A stretch of DNA of 64,000 nucleotides from Lachnospiraceae bacterium. Lineage in GTDB: Bacteria; Bacillota; Clostridia; Lachnospirales; Lachnospiraceae. The stretch is taken from assembly GCA_015058015.1 (NCBI GenBank), contig SVDM01000014.1:1-64000 (forward strand). The letters run 5' to 3'. The notes beneath the pieces were generated by a model that made no database searches, was not told where the DNA came from, and was given only the letters and a program-made list of their open reading frames with translations. Numbering within the stretch: position 1 is the stretch's first letter; every line of letters begins with the position of its first letter. The position numbers and the translations under genes are program-made. Below, piece by piece: positions 1 through 9,520 of the stretch.

Positions 1-34
1 AGCCGTAAGTTTCAATTGAAACTTACGGCTTTTA
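1..34. terminator. Rho-independent terminator at window edge
   Basis: A perfect 13-bp inverted repeat (positions 1-13 and 18-30) with an AATT loop is followed by TTTTAT. It lies just beyond the stop of the minus-strand PilZ gene. The T-run is on the plus strand, so it best ends a plus-strand transcript entering from outside the window. The stem may also stop the PilZ operon. Confidence 0.75.
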
Positions 35-47
35 TAATGCAATAAAA

Positions 48-401
48 CTATTTCTTTATCTTCTTTGCGTATTCGTCAATCAAATCCGATATAGTATCGG
101 AGATTCCTTCAAATGTTGCGCCGTACATATATTGGTCACGGCTTAGGGCATCGCTTCGAACAATCTTAACCACCGTAAAGATGGAAGAGTCCTCAGAGCC
201 AAGCTCAATCTTGGCATTGAAGAAATATCCGTCAGGAAGGATACATTCCGATACAAATCCTATTCCGTGCTTGGAGATATCCACTACTTCGATAGGGGAA
301 TCCAAATCGGATATAACCAGCTTGTTATCCTGTTTAAACAGGTCTGAAATGTTCAAACTGAGATTAATGGGAAGCCTCTCGCTTCTTCTTTTATCAGTCA
401 T
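48..401 (-). CDS. PilZ domain c-di-GMP receptor protein
   Basis: This 117-residue single-domain protein is predicted to bind cyclic di-GMP in the cytoplasm. Both PilZ signature motifs are present: RxxxR near the N-terminus (RRSER, residues 5-9) and DxSxxG (DISKHG) in the first half. The family fold needs about 100 residues, so nothing is missing. The ATG at 401 is chosen because a purine-rich AGGAGA site lies just upstream and it overlaps the preceding gene by 8 bp, which suggests translational coupling. It is the last gene of a three-gene operon. Several other c-di-GMP type proteins occur in the window, but its own output partner is not visible. Confidence 0.85.
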   Translation of the reverse strand: MTDKRRSERLPINLSLNISDLFKQDNKLVISDLDSPIEVVDISKHGIGFVSECILPDGYFFNAKIELGSEDSSIFTVVKIVRSDALSRDQYMYGATFEGISDTISDLIDEYAKKIKK

Positions 402-663
402 TGTCTTTCTCCTTCTCCGCCTCATCAAGGCGCTTTTCATCAATAAGACCCGTTTCCCTATTGTCCCTTCTATCCTTGCTCTTCTTATATATCCACATAT
501 AGATGTATAAGAAGATGGGAAGAACAAGAGTGAGGGCAAAGGACAGTCTGAGTAAATCCGATGCCACCGGGTTATCAATAAGGGCAAATACCAGTGCAGA
601 TACATACAGTCCTGCTAATAGTATTACCGCTATAATTGCGAATACTTTCTTAAACTTCATCAT
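394..663 (-). CDS. Small membrane protein, two predicted TM segments
   Basis: An 89-residue protein with two hydrophobic segments (about residues 7-30 and 36-60) and a highly charged, Lys/Asp/Glu-rich C-terminal tail. I do not recognise a family. It overlaps the SEC-C gene upstream by 4 bp (ATGA) and the PilZ gene downstream by 8 bp, so all three are probably translated as one operon. Two adjacent ATG codons (663 and 660) are possible starts. The position between a SEC-C protein and a PilZ protein gives no clear function. Confidence 0.7.
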   Translation of the reverse strand: MMKFKKVFAIIAVILLAGLYVSALVFALIDNPVASDLLRLSFALTLVLPIFLYIYMWIYKKSKDRRDNRETGLIDEKRLDEAEKEKDND

Positions 664-1166
664 ACGTTCTTACCGCAGCATTTCTTATATTTCTTACCAC
701 TTCCACAGGGGCAGGGATCGTTACGTCCCACCTTGTGGTCTTTTACAATGGTTCCTGATTTCTTCTGCTCTAAGTAAAGTTCTTTTCTCTTAGCTTCATC
801 GAAGATGGCGTCCCACTGGGGAAGATTGTATAACCAATCAGCCTTGGCACCCACCATGTTTTTGTAGAGAGATTCTTTATCAAAAGCAAGGCTTACCTTG
901 GTGTCTGCTTTCATAGTCTCTATAGGATTGGGTGTCTTTAAACTGTCATTGATACCGTCTAAGAATCCTACGAACTTAAGAAGCTCCATATTGTACTTCT
1001 TGGCAAGTTCCTCCACAGTTCCCTCCACTACTTCATCCGGGTTGGAAAGGAGCTGCTCATAGACACCCTTCTCAAGTTCAAAATATTCATTCCACAGGGC
1101 GTTAAGCTCCTTGCTGTCTGCCTCTGCCGAGTATGCGCTTTCACGCCATTGTTCCAATAATTCCAT
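660..1166 (-). CDS. SEC-C motif protein
   Basis: A 168-residue protein ending in a SEC-C zinc motif ([16 protein letters not shown]), the CxC-x8-CC arrangement also found at the SecA C-terminus. The N-terminal 140 residues are acidic and helical with no family I can name. The start at 1166 is chosen over an upstream extension because an AAGGCGG ribosome site precedes it and the upstream codons form an unlikely peptide. First gene of the minus-strand operon, driven by a good promoter at 1206-1234. Confidence 0.85.
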   Translation of the reverse strand: MELLEQWRESAYSAEADSKELNALWNEYFELEKGVYEQLLSNPDEVVEGTVEELAKKYNMELLKFVGFLDGINDSLKTPNPIETMKADTKVSLAFDKESLYKNMVGAKADWLYNLPQWDAIFDEAKRKELYLEQKKSGTIVKDHKVGRNDPCPCGSGKKYKKCCGKNV

Positions 1167-1205
1167 AAATAATCCGCCTTTTTTGTGTTGTATTAATTCC
1201 ATAAG

Positions 1206-1234
1206 ATTATATCTTATCGGGGGTGTTTTTTCAA
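1206..1234 (-). promoter_or_regulatory. Sigma-A-type promoter of the SEC-C/PilZ operon
   Basis: On the minus strand TTGAAA (1234-1229) and TATAAT (1211-1206) are separated by exactly 17 bp, about 40 bp upstream of the SEC-C start codon. It diverges from the mraZ promoter. Confidence 0.75.
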
Positions 1235-1242
1235 GATAACAC

Positions 1243-1274
1243 TTGAAATGGGGGGATTTATGGTATATTATAAT
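1243..1274 (+). promoter_or_regulatory. Promoter of the division and wall cluster
   Basis: TTGAAA at 1243-1248 is followed by TATTAT at 1267-1272 (18 bp spacer), or by TATAAT at 1269-1274 (20 bp spacer). The predicted transcription start falls at the first MraZ-type box. Confidence 0.6.
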
Positions 1275-1277
1275 AGA

Positions 1278-1325
1278 AAAGTGGTGTAAAGTGGTCAAAA
1301 AGGGAGCAAAGTGGTGGATAAGTGG
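1278..1325 (+). promoter_or_regulatory. MraZ operator: AAAGTGG box array
   Basis: AAAGTGG occurs at 1278, 1288 and 1308, with a degenerate AAAAGGG at 1298, giving four boxes at an exact 10-bp period. A fifth, shifted box (AAGTGG) is at 1320. MraZ proteins bind G-rich direct repeats spaced about one helical turn apart, and AAAGTG-type boxes were described for Mycoplasma MraZ. The array sits directly downstream of the -10 element and upstream of mraZ itself, as expected for autoregulation. Confidence 0.8.
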
Positions 1326-1376
1326 ATTACTTTGTGGATAACGTTACAGTAACTGTTGATTTATGGGGTGGCTTCT

Positions 1377-1808
1377 ATGTTTAAGGGAGAGTACAGTCAT
1401 TCAATTGATAGCAAGGGACGAGTTATTGTTCCTGCTAAGTTTAGAGATAAATTGGGCGAAGAGTCTGTTTTAACCAAAGGACTTGACGGCTGTTTATACG
1501 TGTACCCCAAAGAAGAGTGGATTAAATTCGAAGAGAAGCTCAATCAGTTACCCCTTAACAGAAAAGATGCCCGTAAGATGACCAGATTCTTCTTCGCCGG
1601 TGCGGCTGACTGCGAGATTGATAAGCAGGGACGTGTTCTTATTCCGGCAGTGTTAAGAGAGTTTGCAGGATTAGAGAAAGAAGTGGTTATGGTGGGAATC
1701 ATGAACCGCATCGAAATATGGAGCAGAGAACGTTGGAACGATACCAATGTTTATGATGATATGGAAGATATAGCAGAGCAGATGGAAGAGTTCGGATTAT
1801 TGCTCTAG
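1377..1808 (+). CDS. mraZ: Transcriptional regulator MraZ
   Basis: A 143-residue DNA-binding regulator of the division and cell wall cluster, built of two AbrB-like SpoVT/MraZ half-domains. Each half shows the D-x-K/Q-GR-V/L-x-(I/V)P signature ([14 protein letters not shown] near residue 10 and [14 protein letters not shown] near residue 85). Length matches the family. The ATG at 1377 is chosen because it gives the usual MFKGEY start and is preceded by GGGGTGG. It is the first gene of the cluster and is preceded by its presumed operator array, so autoregulation is likely. Confidence 0.95.
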   Translation: MFKGEYSHSIDSKGRVIVPAKFRDKLGEESVLTKGLDGCLYVYPKEEWIKFEEKLNQLPLNRKDARKMTRFFFAGAADCEIDKQGRVLIPAVLREFAGLEKEVVMVGIMNRIEIWSRERWNDTNVYDDMEDIAEQMEEFGLLL

Positions 1809-1816
1809 GTGAATAT

Positions 1817-2764
1817 ATGGAATTTAAACACGTTTCGGTTTTACTGAAGGAAACAGTGGATGAATTAAATATCAGACCCGACGGAATATACGTTGATGGA
1901 ACCCTGGGTGGAGGCGGACATGCATACGAGGTATGTAAGCGCTTAGGACCCGGTGGCCGCTTCGTTGGAATAGATCAGGATGGGGATGCCATTGCTGCGG
2001 CGGGAAAGCGCCTGTCGGAGTTTTGCGACAAGGTTACCATAGTAAGAAATAATTATTGCAATATGAAGGAAGAACTTATAGGTCTGGGGATTGAAAAGGT
2101 AGACGGAATAGTCCTTGATCTGGGAGTTTCGTCTTACCAGTTAGACGATCCCGCCAGAGGCTTTAGTTATATGGAAGATTCATCACCTCTTGACATGAGA
2201 ATGGATGACAGGGGAACCCTTACGGCGGCAGACCTTCTAAACACCTATTCGGAGTCAGAGATATACAGAATCATAAGAGATTACGGTGAAGACAAATTCG
2301 CCAAGAACATTGCCAAGATGATAGTAAAGATTCGAGAGGACAAGCCCTTTGTTACAGCCGGGGATTTGAAATACGCCATTGATGCGGCTATTCCCATGAA
2401 GGTTAGAAAGAACTTAAGCGGTCATCCTGCAAGGAAGACATTCCAGGCATTGCGAATTGAGATAAATCATGAATTAGACGTCCTAAAAGAGTCATTAAAC
2501 ACAATGATAGACCTGTTATCGGATGGCGGCAGAATATGCATTATTACTTTCCATTCCTTAGAGGATAGGATTGTAAAGAATATATTTAAAGAAAATGAAT
2601 CCCCTTGTACCTGCCCACCAAGTTTTCCGGTATGTGTATGCGGCAAGGTATCCAAGGGAAAAGTAATAACCAAGAAACCTATAGTTCCAACAGATGAGGA
2701 GATGGAGGACAACTCCAGATCCGCCAGTTCAAAGTTACGTGTATTTGAACGCATCTACAGTTAG
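1817..2764 (+). CDS. rsmH: 16S rRNA (cytosine-1402-N4)-methyltransferase RsmH
   Basis: A 315-residue SAM-dependent methyltransferase (formerly MraW) modifying C1402 of 16S rRNA. The N-terminal SAM-binding loop ([10 protein letters not shown], about residue 28), the [11 protein letters not shown] motif and the helical insertion domain are present, and the C-terminal HSLEDR and KPI blocks are intact. It follows mraZ by 8 bp and precedes ftsL, the standard cluster position. Confidence 0.96.
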   Translation: MEFKHVSVLLKETVDELNIRPDGIYVDGTLGGGGHAYEVCKRLGPGGRFVGIDQDGDAIAAAGKRLSEFCDKVTIVRNNYCNMKEELIGLGIEKVDGIVLDLGVSSYQLDDPARGFSYMEDSSPLDMRMDDRGTLTAADLLNTYSESEIYRIIRDYGEDKFAKNIAKMIVKIREDKPFVTAGDLKYAIDAAIPMKVRKNLSGHPARKTFQALRIEINHELDVLKESLNTMIDLLSDGGRICIITFHSLEDRIVKNIFKENESPCTCPPSFPVCVCGKVSKGKVITKKPIVPTDEEMEDNSRSASSKLRVFERIYS

Positions 2765-2777
2765 GAGTTGATGCCTT

Positions 2778-3263
2778 ATGGCAAGAAGAAACACAGATGA
2801 AATAAGAAGAAAAGTCAGAGCAGAATACATATACGGTAACACCGTGCGGGAGATTGAGCCCTACAGCATTCCTCGTCAGCGCGACAAGGAGAGAAGGGAG
2901 AAGCAACGCCGCAAGGAAGTGGTAAGCCGTAACCGTCAGCGCCAGATGGCCATAGACGCCGGATTTATGTTGTTCTTAACCATTGCTGTTGCAGCAACTA
3001 TGCTTATTTGCATTAATTTCTTAAGACTTAAAGCCCAGGTACAGACAGAGACTAATAAGGTGGCAGCCGTTAAGGAAGAAATCGTAGACCTTAAGGCTAA
3101 GAATGATGCTGCATACAACAAAATTATTACTTCGGTTAACCTTGACACAATCAGGGAAAAAGCATTAGGATATGGTATGGTGCCTGCGAAGAAGGACCAG
3201 ATAGAATATTATAAGTCTAATGAGGACGACTATATGACTATATATAAGGCAGTAACGAAGTAA
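2778..3263 (+). CDS. ftsL: FtsL-like cell division protein
   Basis: A 161-residue bitopic membrane protein with a long basic cytoplasmic N-terminus (about 58 residues, many Arg/Lys), one TM segment (about 59-80) and a short extracellular coiled coil. The call rests on topology and on position between rsmH and the division transpeptidase. FtsL sequences diverge widely, so motif evidence is weak. It ends 1 bp before the next start codon. Confidence 0.75.
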   Translation: MARRNTDEIRRKVRAEYIYGNTVREIEPYSIPRQRDKERREKQRRKEVVSRNRQRQMAIDAGFMLFLTIAVAATMLICINFLRLKAQVQTETNKVAAVKEEIVDLKAKNDAAYNKIITSVNLDTIREKALGYGMVPAKKDQIEYYKSNEDDYMTIYKAVTK

Positions 3264-3264
3264 C

Positions 3265-5097
3265 ATGACAAGAGAAGCAAAAGCAGCAATAATAAAGTTA
3301 ACAGGAAAGATGAAGAAAAAACTCACCGTAACGTATTTTATAATAATATCGTTACTGGTGGGTCTTTTCGGACGAATCATATACATCAATCAAACAGACG
3401 GAGCCAATTTTTCCAAGAAGGTTTTGTCCCAACAGAGTTACTCGGACACAACCCTTGCGTTTAAAAGGGGCTCCATTTTTGATAGGAACGGCAATATATT
3501 AGCCACCAGCGAAGAGATTTACAACGTGGTGGTTGATTGCTATGTGGTTAATCACAAGGATGAACTTAATAAGAGCAAGGTTATAGCCGCTTTAACAGGC
3601 AATTTAAGCGATGTGACCGAGGCTGAGGTAAATACCATGCTTACCGAGACTCCGGACAAAAGATACGGGGTTTTGCGAAAAGAGTTGAATTATGATAATA
3701 TTAAATCTTTGGAGAGCCTATTGGATAAGGATACTACCATCAGCGGTTTATGGCTTGAGAAGAGTTACAAGAGAGTGTACCCCAACGGCACATTAGCCAG
3801 CTCCTTGATTGGCTTTACGCAGGGGGGCAATACGGGAACCGTAGGTCTTGAGGGAGAATACAATGAGACCTTGAACGGGTCTAACGGAAGAATGTTCGGT
3901 TATCTTAATTCCGACAACAACTTCCAAAAAGATGTTATTAATCCCGAGGATGGCAAAAGCATTGTATCCACCATTGATGTTAATCTTCAGCGTATTGTGG
4001 ACACTAAGATTGAGGAGTTTAACAAAAAGTATGCCAATGTAGCAAGGGAAGGGGCCGGAAGTAAAGCAACTGCGGTCATTGTAATGAATCCCAATAACGG
4101 TGAGATACTGGCTATGGCAGACTATCCCAACTTTGATTTAAATAAGCCGAGAGACTTAAGCGCTTTCTTTACGGAAGAACAGATTAATGCCATGAACGAA
4201 GAACAGCAGCTTGAAGAGTTAAATAAGCTGTGGAATAACTATTGTATATCCAATACCTTCGAGCCCGGTTCTACCACCAAGTTATTTACTGTGGCAGCAG
4301 GTTTGGAAACAGGTAAACTAACGGGCAATGAGACCTTTGTGTGCGACGGTGGTGAGGAGTACGGCGGAAAAACAATCCACTGTGTTAACAGAAGCGGTCA
4401 CGGAACTGAGACTGTGGAGAAGGCAATCTCTGATTCCTGTAATGATGCCCTTATGCAGATGGCAGCAATAATCGGAACGGAGAATTTCCTTAAATATCAG
4501 TCCGTATTTAATCTGGGGCTTCGTACCACCATTGACCTGCCGGGAGAGGCATCTACCGCAGACCTGGTATTTAACAAGGACAACATGAAGCCTATCAACC
4601 TGGCTACATCATCCTTCGGACAGGGCTATAATGCCACTATGATTCAGGTGGCGGCAGCTTATTGTTCACTGATTAACGGGGGTTATTATTACAGGCCTCA
4701 CTGTGTAAACAGAATCGTGAATCCTGCAGGGGAGACGGTTTCCACCATCCAGCCTACGGTACTGAAGCAGACCATATCCCAGAGTACCCAGAAGAAACTG
4801 ATGCAGTATATGAAGACTACTGTTGATAGCGGAACAGCTAAAACTGCCAAGGTTGCCGGCTATTCCATGGGTGGCAAGACCGGTACGGCGCAGAAGCTTC
4901 CCCGTGAAGATGAAACTTACATCGTATCCTTTGCCGGTTATGCCCCGGCGGAGAATCCGCAGGTTCTTATATATGTAGTAATTGATGAACCAAATAACGA
5001 GAAGCAGGACCAGGCGGTATTTGCTACAGAACTTGCCAAGTCCATTATGGAAGAGTTGCTTCCCGCTATGCATATCTATCCTGATGAACAGGGGTAG
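3265..5097 (+). CDS. Division peptidoglycan transpeptidase (class B PBP, FtsI/SpoVD type)
   Basis: A 610-residue class B penicillin-binding protein that crosslinks septal peptidoglycan outside the membrane. It has one N-terminal TM segment (about 19-40), a dimerisation domain, then the transpeptidase domain with the SxxK nucleophile (STTK, Ser336), the SxN motif (SCN, about residue 391) and KTGT (about 538). No C-terminal PASTA domain is visible, so it resembles FtsI/PBP2B-like forms shorter than Bacillus SpoVD. Start ATG lies 1 bp after the ftsL stop, so coupling is likely. Whether it serves vegetative or spore septation cannot be told here. Confidence 0.9.
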   Translation: MTREAKAAIIKLTGKMKKKLTVTYFIIISLLVGLFGRIIYINQTDGANFSKKVLSQQSYSDTTLAFKRGSIFDRNGNILATSEEIYNVVVDCYVVNHKDELNKSKVIAALTGNLSDVTEAEVNTMLTETPDKRYGVLRKELNYDNIKSLESLLDKDTTISGLWLEKSYKRVYPNGTLASSLIGFTQGGNTGTVGLEGEYNETLNGSNGRMFGYLNSDNNFQKDVINPEDGKSIVSTIDVNLQRIVDTKIEEFNKKYANVAREGAGSKATAVIVMNPNNGEILAMADYPNFDLNKPRDLSAFFTEEQINAMNEEQQLEELNKLWNNYCISNTFEPGSTTKLFTVAAGLETGKLTGNETFVCDGGEEYGGKTIHCVNRSGHGTETVEKAISDSCNDALMQMAAIIGTENFLKYQSVFNLGLRTTIDLPGEASTADLVFNKDNMKPINLATSSFGQGYNATMIQVAAAYCSLINGGYYYRPHCVNRIVNPAGETVSTIQPTVLKQTISQSTQKKLMQYMKTTVDSGTAKTAKVAGYSMGGKTGTAQKLPREDETYIVSFAGYAPAENPQVLIYVVIDEPNNEKQDQAVFATELAKSIMEELLPAMHIYPDEQG

Positions 5098-5121
5098 AGA
5101 TTTTAGATTGGAGTTTTGTTT

Positions 5122-6093
5122 ATGAATTTTACCATTATTCTATCGGTTTTCATTTCCTTTGCCGTTGTGGCGGTTTTAGGACCTTTGGTAATACCCGTAT
5201 TAAGGAGACTTAAGGCCGGCCAGACTGAGAGAGAGGAACTAAAGTCGCATCAAAAGAAGACCGGAACCCCCACCATGGGTGGAATAATGATACTGCTTGG
5301 AATAACTGTTACAAGCCTTATTTTTGCCAAGGATCATCCGGCGATTATCCCGGTTTTGATACTCACATTGGGATTCGGAATAATCGGATTCTTAGATGAC
5401 TTTTTAAAAGTAGTACTTAAAAGGTCCGACGGCCTTATTGCATGGCAGAAGCTTATACTTGAATTTATTGTAACAGGGGCATTTATCTATTGCTTAGATG
5501 CCAATGTTTTCGGGATAAACTTAAATTACAATATGGTTATCATTCCTTTTACAAACGGTATGCAGGTAAGCATGAGCTTTCTTACCGTACCCTTTGTAAT
5601 CGTGGTGGTACTTGCCACAGTTAATGGAGTTAACTTTACTGACGGCCTTGACGGATTGGCTTCCTGCGTCACCTTTGTGGTTGCGGCATTCCTTACATTT
5701 GTGGCGGCAACAAGCGGTAATGACATAGCACCCATTACGTCAGCTGTTTGCGGAGCCCTTATGGGATTCTTACTCTTTAATGCATATCCTGCCAAGGTAT
5801 TTATGGGAGATACGGGTTCTCTGGCTTTAGGTGGATTTGTGGCGGCCTGTGCATTTATGCTTAACATGCCCTGGTTTATTCTTTTATTTGGATTAATCTA
5901 TGCGGTGGAGCTGTTGTCAGTTGCGCTGCAGGTTTCATATTTTAAGCTTACCCACGGTAAGCGTATATTTAAGATGGCTCCCATTCATCACCACTTTGAG
6001 TTGTGCGGATGGTCGGAGACAAAGATTGTAACCATATTCACCATTATCACCATTTTGATGTGCATGGTGGCATATTTAGGCCTTGTTGTATAG
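5122..6093 (+). CDS. mraY: Phospho-N-acetylmuramoyl-pentapeptide transferase MraY
   Basis: A 323-residue polytopic enzyme that makes lipid I from UDP-MurNAc-pentapeptide and undecaprenyl phosphate. Family motifs are intact: the K-x-GTPTMGG loop near the N-terminus, GFLDDFLK, NFTDGLDGLA and APIHHHFEL near the C-terminus. About ten hydrophobic segments are evident. The ATG at 5122 is chosen over an upstream TTG at 5116 because TGGAG lies at proper spacing. Confidence 0.97.
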   Translation: MNFTIILSVFISFAVVAVLGPLVIPVLRRLKAGQTEREELKSHQKKTGTPTMGGIMILLGITVTSLIFAKDHPAIIPVLILTLGFGIIGFLDDFLKVVLKRSDGLIAWQKLILEFIVTGAFIYCLDANVFGINLNYNMVIIPFTNGMQVSMSFLTVPFVIVVVLATVNGVNFTDGLDGLASCVTFVVAAFLTFVAATSGNDIAPITSAVCGALMGFLLFNAYPAKVFMGDTGSLALGGFVAACAFMLNMPWFILLFGLIYAVELLSVALQVSYFKLTHGKRIFKMAPIHHHFELCGWSETKIVTIFTIITILMCMVAYLGLVV

Positions 6094-6116
6094 ATTCTGG
6101 CAGGGAGGAATAAGAG

Positions 6117-7466
6117 ATGTTTGAAGATAAGAGATTTCTGGTATTCGGAGCGGGTATCAGCGGAATAGGAGCAGTAAGACTTTTGTCGTCTATTACCGAC
6201 AAGATAGTATTATACGACGGCAATGAGAATATAGATGTAGATGAGCTTATGGAGAGAGTGGGAGTAAAGACTCCCTATGAGATCGCTCTTGGAGCTTTGT
6301 CAGACGAGATACTTAAGAAGGCGGATATTGCAATTCTAAGTCCCGGTGTTCCGGTGGATAAGCCGGAGGTAGTGGCTATGAAGAATGCCGGAATGGAAAT
6401 CTGGGGCGAGGTTGAGTTGGCTTATCGTTTTACCAAGGGCGACCTTCTTGCCATTACGGGAACCAACGGCAAGACCACCACAACATCATTAGTAGGGGCT
6501 ATTGCCAAGGCAAAGCAGGAGGATTCCTATATAACAGGTAACATCGGAATCCCCTATACCGAGTGTGCACCCAAGACGGGAGACGACTCAATTACCGTGT
6601 TAGAGATAAGCAGCTTCCAGCTTGAGACCACATTAGAGTTTCATCCTCACGTAAGCTGTATATTAAATATCACCCCTGACCATTTGGATCGTCACAGAAC
6701 CTTTGAGAATTATGCCAAGGCAAAGTTTGATATTGTAAAGAACCAGACAGAAGATGACTTCTGTATTCTAAATTACGACGACGAGTTGTTAAGAGACTTT
6801 GCAGGAAAGATAAAGCCTCAGGTTATGTTCTTTTCAAGCTCGGTTAAGCTGGATAAGGGAATATATTTAGACGGCAAAGACATTTACCTGAATGAAGGAG
6901 ATGGACCCAGGCTGATCTGTCGAACTGACGAGGTAAAGCTTCTTGGACGTCATAATTATGAAAATATCATGGCAGCCTTTGCCATTGCTTATAAGGCAGG
7001 TATCCCGGAGGATATCATAATTAAGACTATTAAGGAATTCACAGCGGTTGAGCACCGTATCGAGTTTGTCATCGAGAAGAACGGTGTAAGATACTATAAC
7101 GATTCCAAGGGAACCAATCCTGACGCGGCCATCAAGGCTGTTGAGGCTATGGAGTGGCCAACTATTCTTATCGGCGGCGGATATGACAAGCATTCCGATT
7201 ACACCGATTGGATTAAGAGCTTCGGAGATAAGGTAAAGCTTTTGGTTCTGGTGGGACAGACCAAGCACGATATAGAAAAATGCGCCCATGAGAACGGATT
7301 TACCAATACCATTTTGTGCGGAACCTTTGAAGAGGCAGTTAAGGTCTGCATGGAAAAGGCGGAGTCCGGCGATGCCGTGCTCTTATCCCCTGCATGTGCA
7401 AGTTGGGGAATGTTTAAGAATTACGAAGAACGAGGCAGGCTCTTTAAAGAGCTTGTTACAAAATAG
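6117..7466 (+). CDS. murD: UDP-N-acetylmuramoyl-L-alanine--D-glutamate ligase MurD
   Basis: A 449-residue cytoplasmic Mur ligase adding D-Glu to UDP-MurNAc-L-Ala. The ATP-binding loop AITGTNGKTTT (about residue 112), the central-domain region ITPDHLDRH, and the C-terminal domain with YNDSKGTNPDA are present. Length is standard. A GGGAGGAA site precedes the ATG. The neighbours mraY and ftsW confirm the assignment. Confidence 0.97.
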   Translation: MFEDKRFLVFGAGISGIGAVRLLSSITDKIVLYDGNENIDVDELMERVGVKTPYEIALGALSDEILKKADIAILSPGVPVDKPEVVAMKNAGMEIWGEVELAYRFTKGDLLAITGTNGKTTTTSLVGAIAKAKQEDSYITGNIGIPYTECAPKTGDDSITVLEISSFQLETTLEFHPHVSCILNITPDHLDRHRTFENYAKAKFDIVKNQTEDDFCILNYDDELLRDFAGKIKPQVMFFSSSVKLDKGIYLDGKDIYLNEGDGPRLICRTDEVKLLGRHNYENIMAAFAIAYKAGIPEDIIIKTIKEFTAVEHRIEFVIEKNGVRYYNDSKGTNPDAAIKAVEAMEWPTILIGGGYDKHSDYTDWIKSFGDKVKLLVLVGQTKHDIEKCAHENGFTNTILCGTFEEAVKVCMEKAESGDAVLLSPACASWGMFKNYEERGRLFKELVTK

Positions 7467-7518
7467 GTTGTGTGTGTAAGGGCTTGTCAAAGCAGGCCTT
7501 ATAACGGATGTGTGAGAC

Positions 7519-8625
7519 ATGAGAAAAGGAAGAAGATCGGATAAAAAGACATATTTTGATTATACCTTGCTTTTCCTGGTGCTGTTTTTATTGGCCTTTG
7601 GACTGGTAATGCTATACAGCACCAGTTATCACTATGCGGAAGTTCATTTTAATGATGGAACCTTCTATCTGAAGAATCAGATAAAGTCCACTGTTGTGGG
7701 CCTTGTTCTGATGCTTATTACCACTATGATTCCCTACACTTTCTGGCGTAAGATGGCTGTCCCGGCGTATGCGGTTTCCATCCTGTTATCTATTGCAGTT
7801 ATTGCAATAGGAAGCAATTTCAATGGTTCCAAGAGATGGATATCCATAGGAAGCTTTTCCTTCCAGCCTTCGGAGATAGCCAAGATTGGAATAATTATTT
7901 TCATATCTGCTTTTATCTGCAATGCTCCCAAGAGTATGTCCAAATTAAAGAATGTGCTAAAGACCATTGCTTATCTGGTGCCCGTTGTGGGATGTGTTGC
8001 GGTAAGTAACTTAAGTAGTGCCATTATTATACTGTTAATAGGTATTGTAATTATATTCGTATCAAGCCCTAAGTATATACACTTTGCCGTGCCCTTTGTC
8101 ATTGGTATCGGTGGAGCGGCGGCATTTGTAGCTGTACAGGGATATCGTATGGAACGTATAAAGTTCTGGCTTCACCCGGAACTTCTTGATGCCGGCAGCC
8201 AGACTATTCAAGGCCTCTATGCTATAGGCTCGGGCGGTTGGTTTGGAAAAGGACTGGGAGAGAGTATACAGAAGATGGGAAGCCTTCCCGAGGCCCAGAA
8301 CGACATGATCTTCTCCGTTATCTGCGAGGAGCTTGGAATCTTCGGCGCCCTGTGCGTAATCCTTCTCTTTGCCCTTATGCTTTGGAGATTCATGGTTATA
8401 GCCACCAATGCAAATGATTTGTTCGGGTCCTTTTTGGTGGTGGGCATTATGGCACACATTGCCCTTCAGGTTATATTAAATATCGCCGTTGTAACCAACT
8501 CAATTCCCAACACGGGAGTTACGCTGCCATTTATCAGCTACGGAGGTACGGCGGTCTGCTTCCTCCTTGCGGAGATGGGCATTGCCCTTTCGGTCTCAAG
8601 AGGAATTATGTTAGAAGAGGAATAG
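7519..8625 (+). CDS. ftsW: SEDS peptidoglycan polymerase FtsW
   Basis: A 368-residue SEDS-family membrane glycosyltransferase that polymerises lipid II during division with the class B PBP encoded just upstream. Ten or so TM segments, the SNLSSA region and the C-terminal PNTGVTLPFISYGGTA signature are seen. FtsW is preferred over RodA or SpoVE because of its cluster position, but SEDS paralogues are hard to separate by sequence alone. The gap after murD (52 bp) holds an imperfect hairpin without a T-run. Confidence 0.9.
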   Translation: MRKGRRSDKKTYFDYTLLFLVLFLLAFGLVMLYSTSYHYAEVHFNDGTFYLKNQIKSTVVGLVLMLITTMIPYTFWRKMAVPAYAVSILLSIAVIAIGSNFNGSKRWISIGSFSFQPSEIAKIGIIIFISAFICNAPKSMSKLKNVLKTIAYLVPVVGCVAVSNLSSAIIILLIGIVIIFVSSPKYIHFAVPFVIGIGGAAAFVAVQGYRMERIKFWLHPELLDAGSQTIQGLYAIGSGGWFGKGLGESIQKMGSLPEAQNDMIFSVICEELGIFGALCVILLFALMLWRFMVIATNANDLFGSFLVVGIMAHIALQVILNIAVVTNSIPNTGVTLPFISYGGTAVCFLLAEMGIALSVSRGIMLEEE

Positions 8626-8631
8626 TGGATT

Positions 8632-9444
8632 ATGGTTAACAAGATTAATCCCGTATATGAAGAAAAAAAGAAGAAAAGATCCAAGGTGAAGATTCTGGTG
8701 GGCATCTTGCTGGCACTGTTTATTCTCGTGGCATCTTTTCTTTTCATATTTCACTTAAAGGAAGTTACATTTTCCGGCAACAGCTACTACTCAAATGAGG
8801 AGCTTACGGATATGCTGCTGTCTGAGGGACTATCGGGTAACTCTCTTTACGTAATGCTTAAGTACAACGTATTTTCCAAGCCGGATATTCCCTATATCCA
8901 GGGGATTTCCGTTCGAATGATTAATCCAGGACACCTGCAGATTGAGGTGTCTGAGAAGGTTGTAGCCGGCTGCGTTGACTATATGGGTACATATATGTAC
9001 TTCGATAACGAAGGATACGTGGTGGACAGCTCATCCACCCTTTACGAAGGAACGGCAGTTATCTCGGGGCTTGCCTTCGATCACCTTGTGCTAAATGAGA
9101 AGCTACCCGTTAAGGACGAGAAGATATTCGATAGAATCCTTACCCTTACCGGCATGCTTATGCGCCATAAACTAAATCCAAACAAGATTTTCTTCGACTA
9201 TCAGGGAAATGTCACTCTCTACTTCGGGGATGTTCGCGTGGAATTGGGAGACGAAGCCAACACCAAGCTTAAAGTGGCAGACCTGGAAAAAATCCTGCCT
9301 AAGCTTTCCGGTAAGAAGGGTGTCCTCCACATGGAGAACTATTCTGCGGATAAAGATTCCGTGACATTTACCGCAGAAGAGCCTTCCACGGAAGCATCTT
9401 CCACGGAGGCATCTTCTACGGAAGAACCATCAACAGAACCATAA
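8632..9444 (+). CDS. divIB: Cell division protein DivIB/FtsQ
   Basis: A 270-residue bitopic divisome protein: basic cytoplasmic N-terminus (KKKRSK), a TM segment at about 20-40, a POTRA-like domain opening with the FSGNSYYSNEEL region, and a beta domain. It ends in a Ser/Thr/Glu repeat tail in which a short S-T-E-A-S type unit is repeated three to four times, also visible as a DNA repeat at 9388-9430. The tail is presumably a disordered extracellular linker. It starts 6 bp after ftsW. Confidence 0.87.
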   Translation: MVNKINPVYEEKKKKRSKVKILVGILLALFILVASFLFIFHLKEVTFSGNSYYSNEELTDMLLSEGLSGNSLYVMLKYNVFSKPDIPYIQGISVRMINPGHLQIEVSEKVVAGCVDYMGTYMYFDNEGYVVDSSSTLYEGTAVISGLAFDHLVLNEKLPVKDEKIFDRILTLTGMLMRHKLNPNKIFFDYQGNVTLYFGDVRVELGDEANTKLKVADLEKILPKLSGKKGVLHMENYSADKDSVTFTAEEPSTEASSTEASSTEEPSTEP

Positions 9445-9520
9445 GTTTACCTGTCAGATTGAGGCGTAAAACCGCCCTTTGGAGCAAGGTTTACCCACGA
9501 TTTAACTTTTGAAAAAAATG

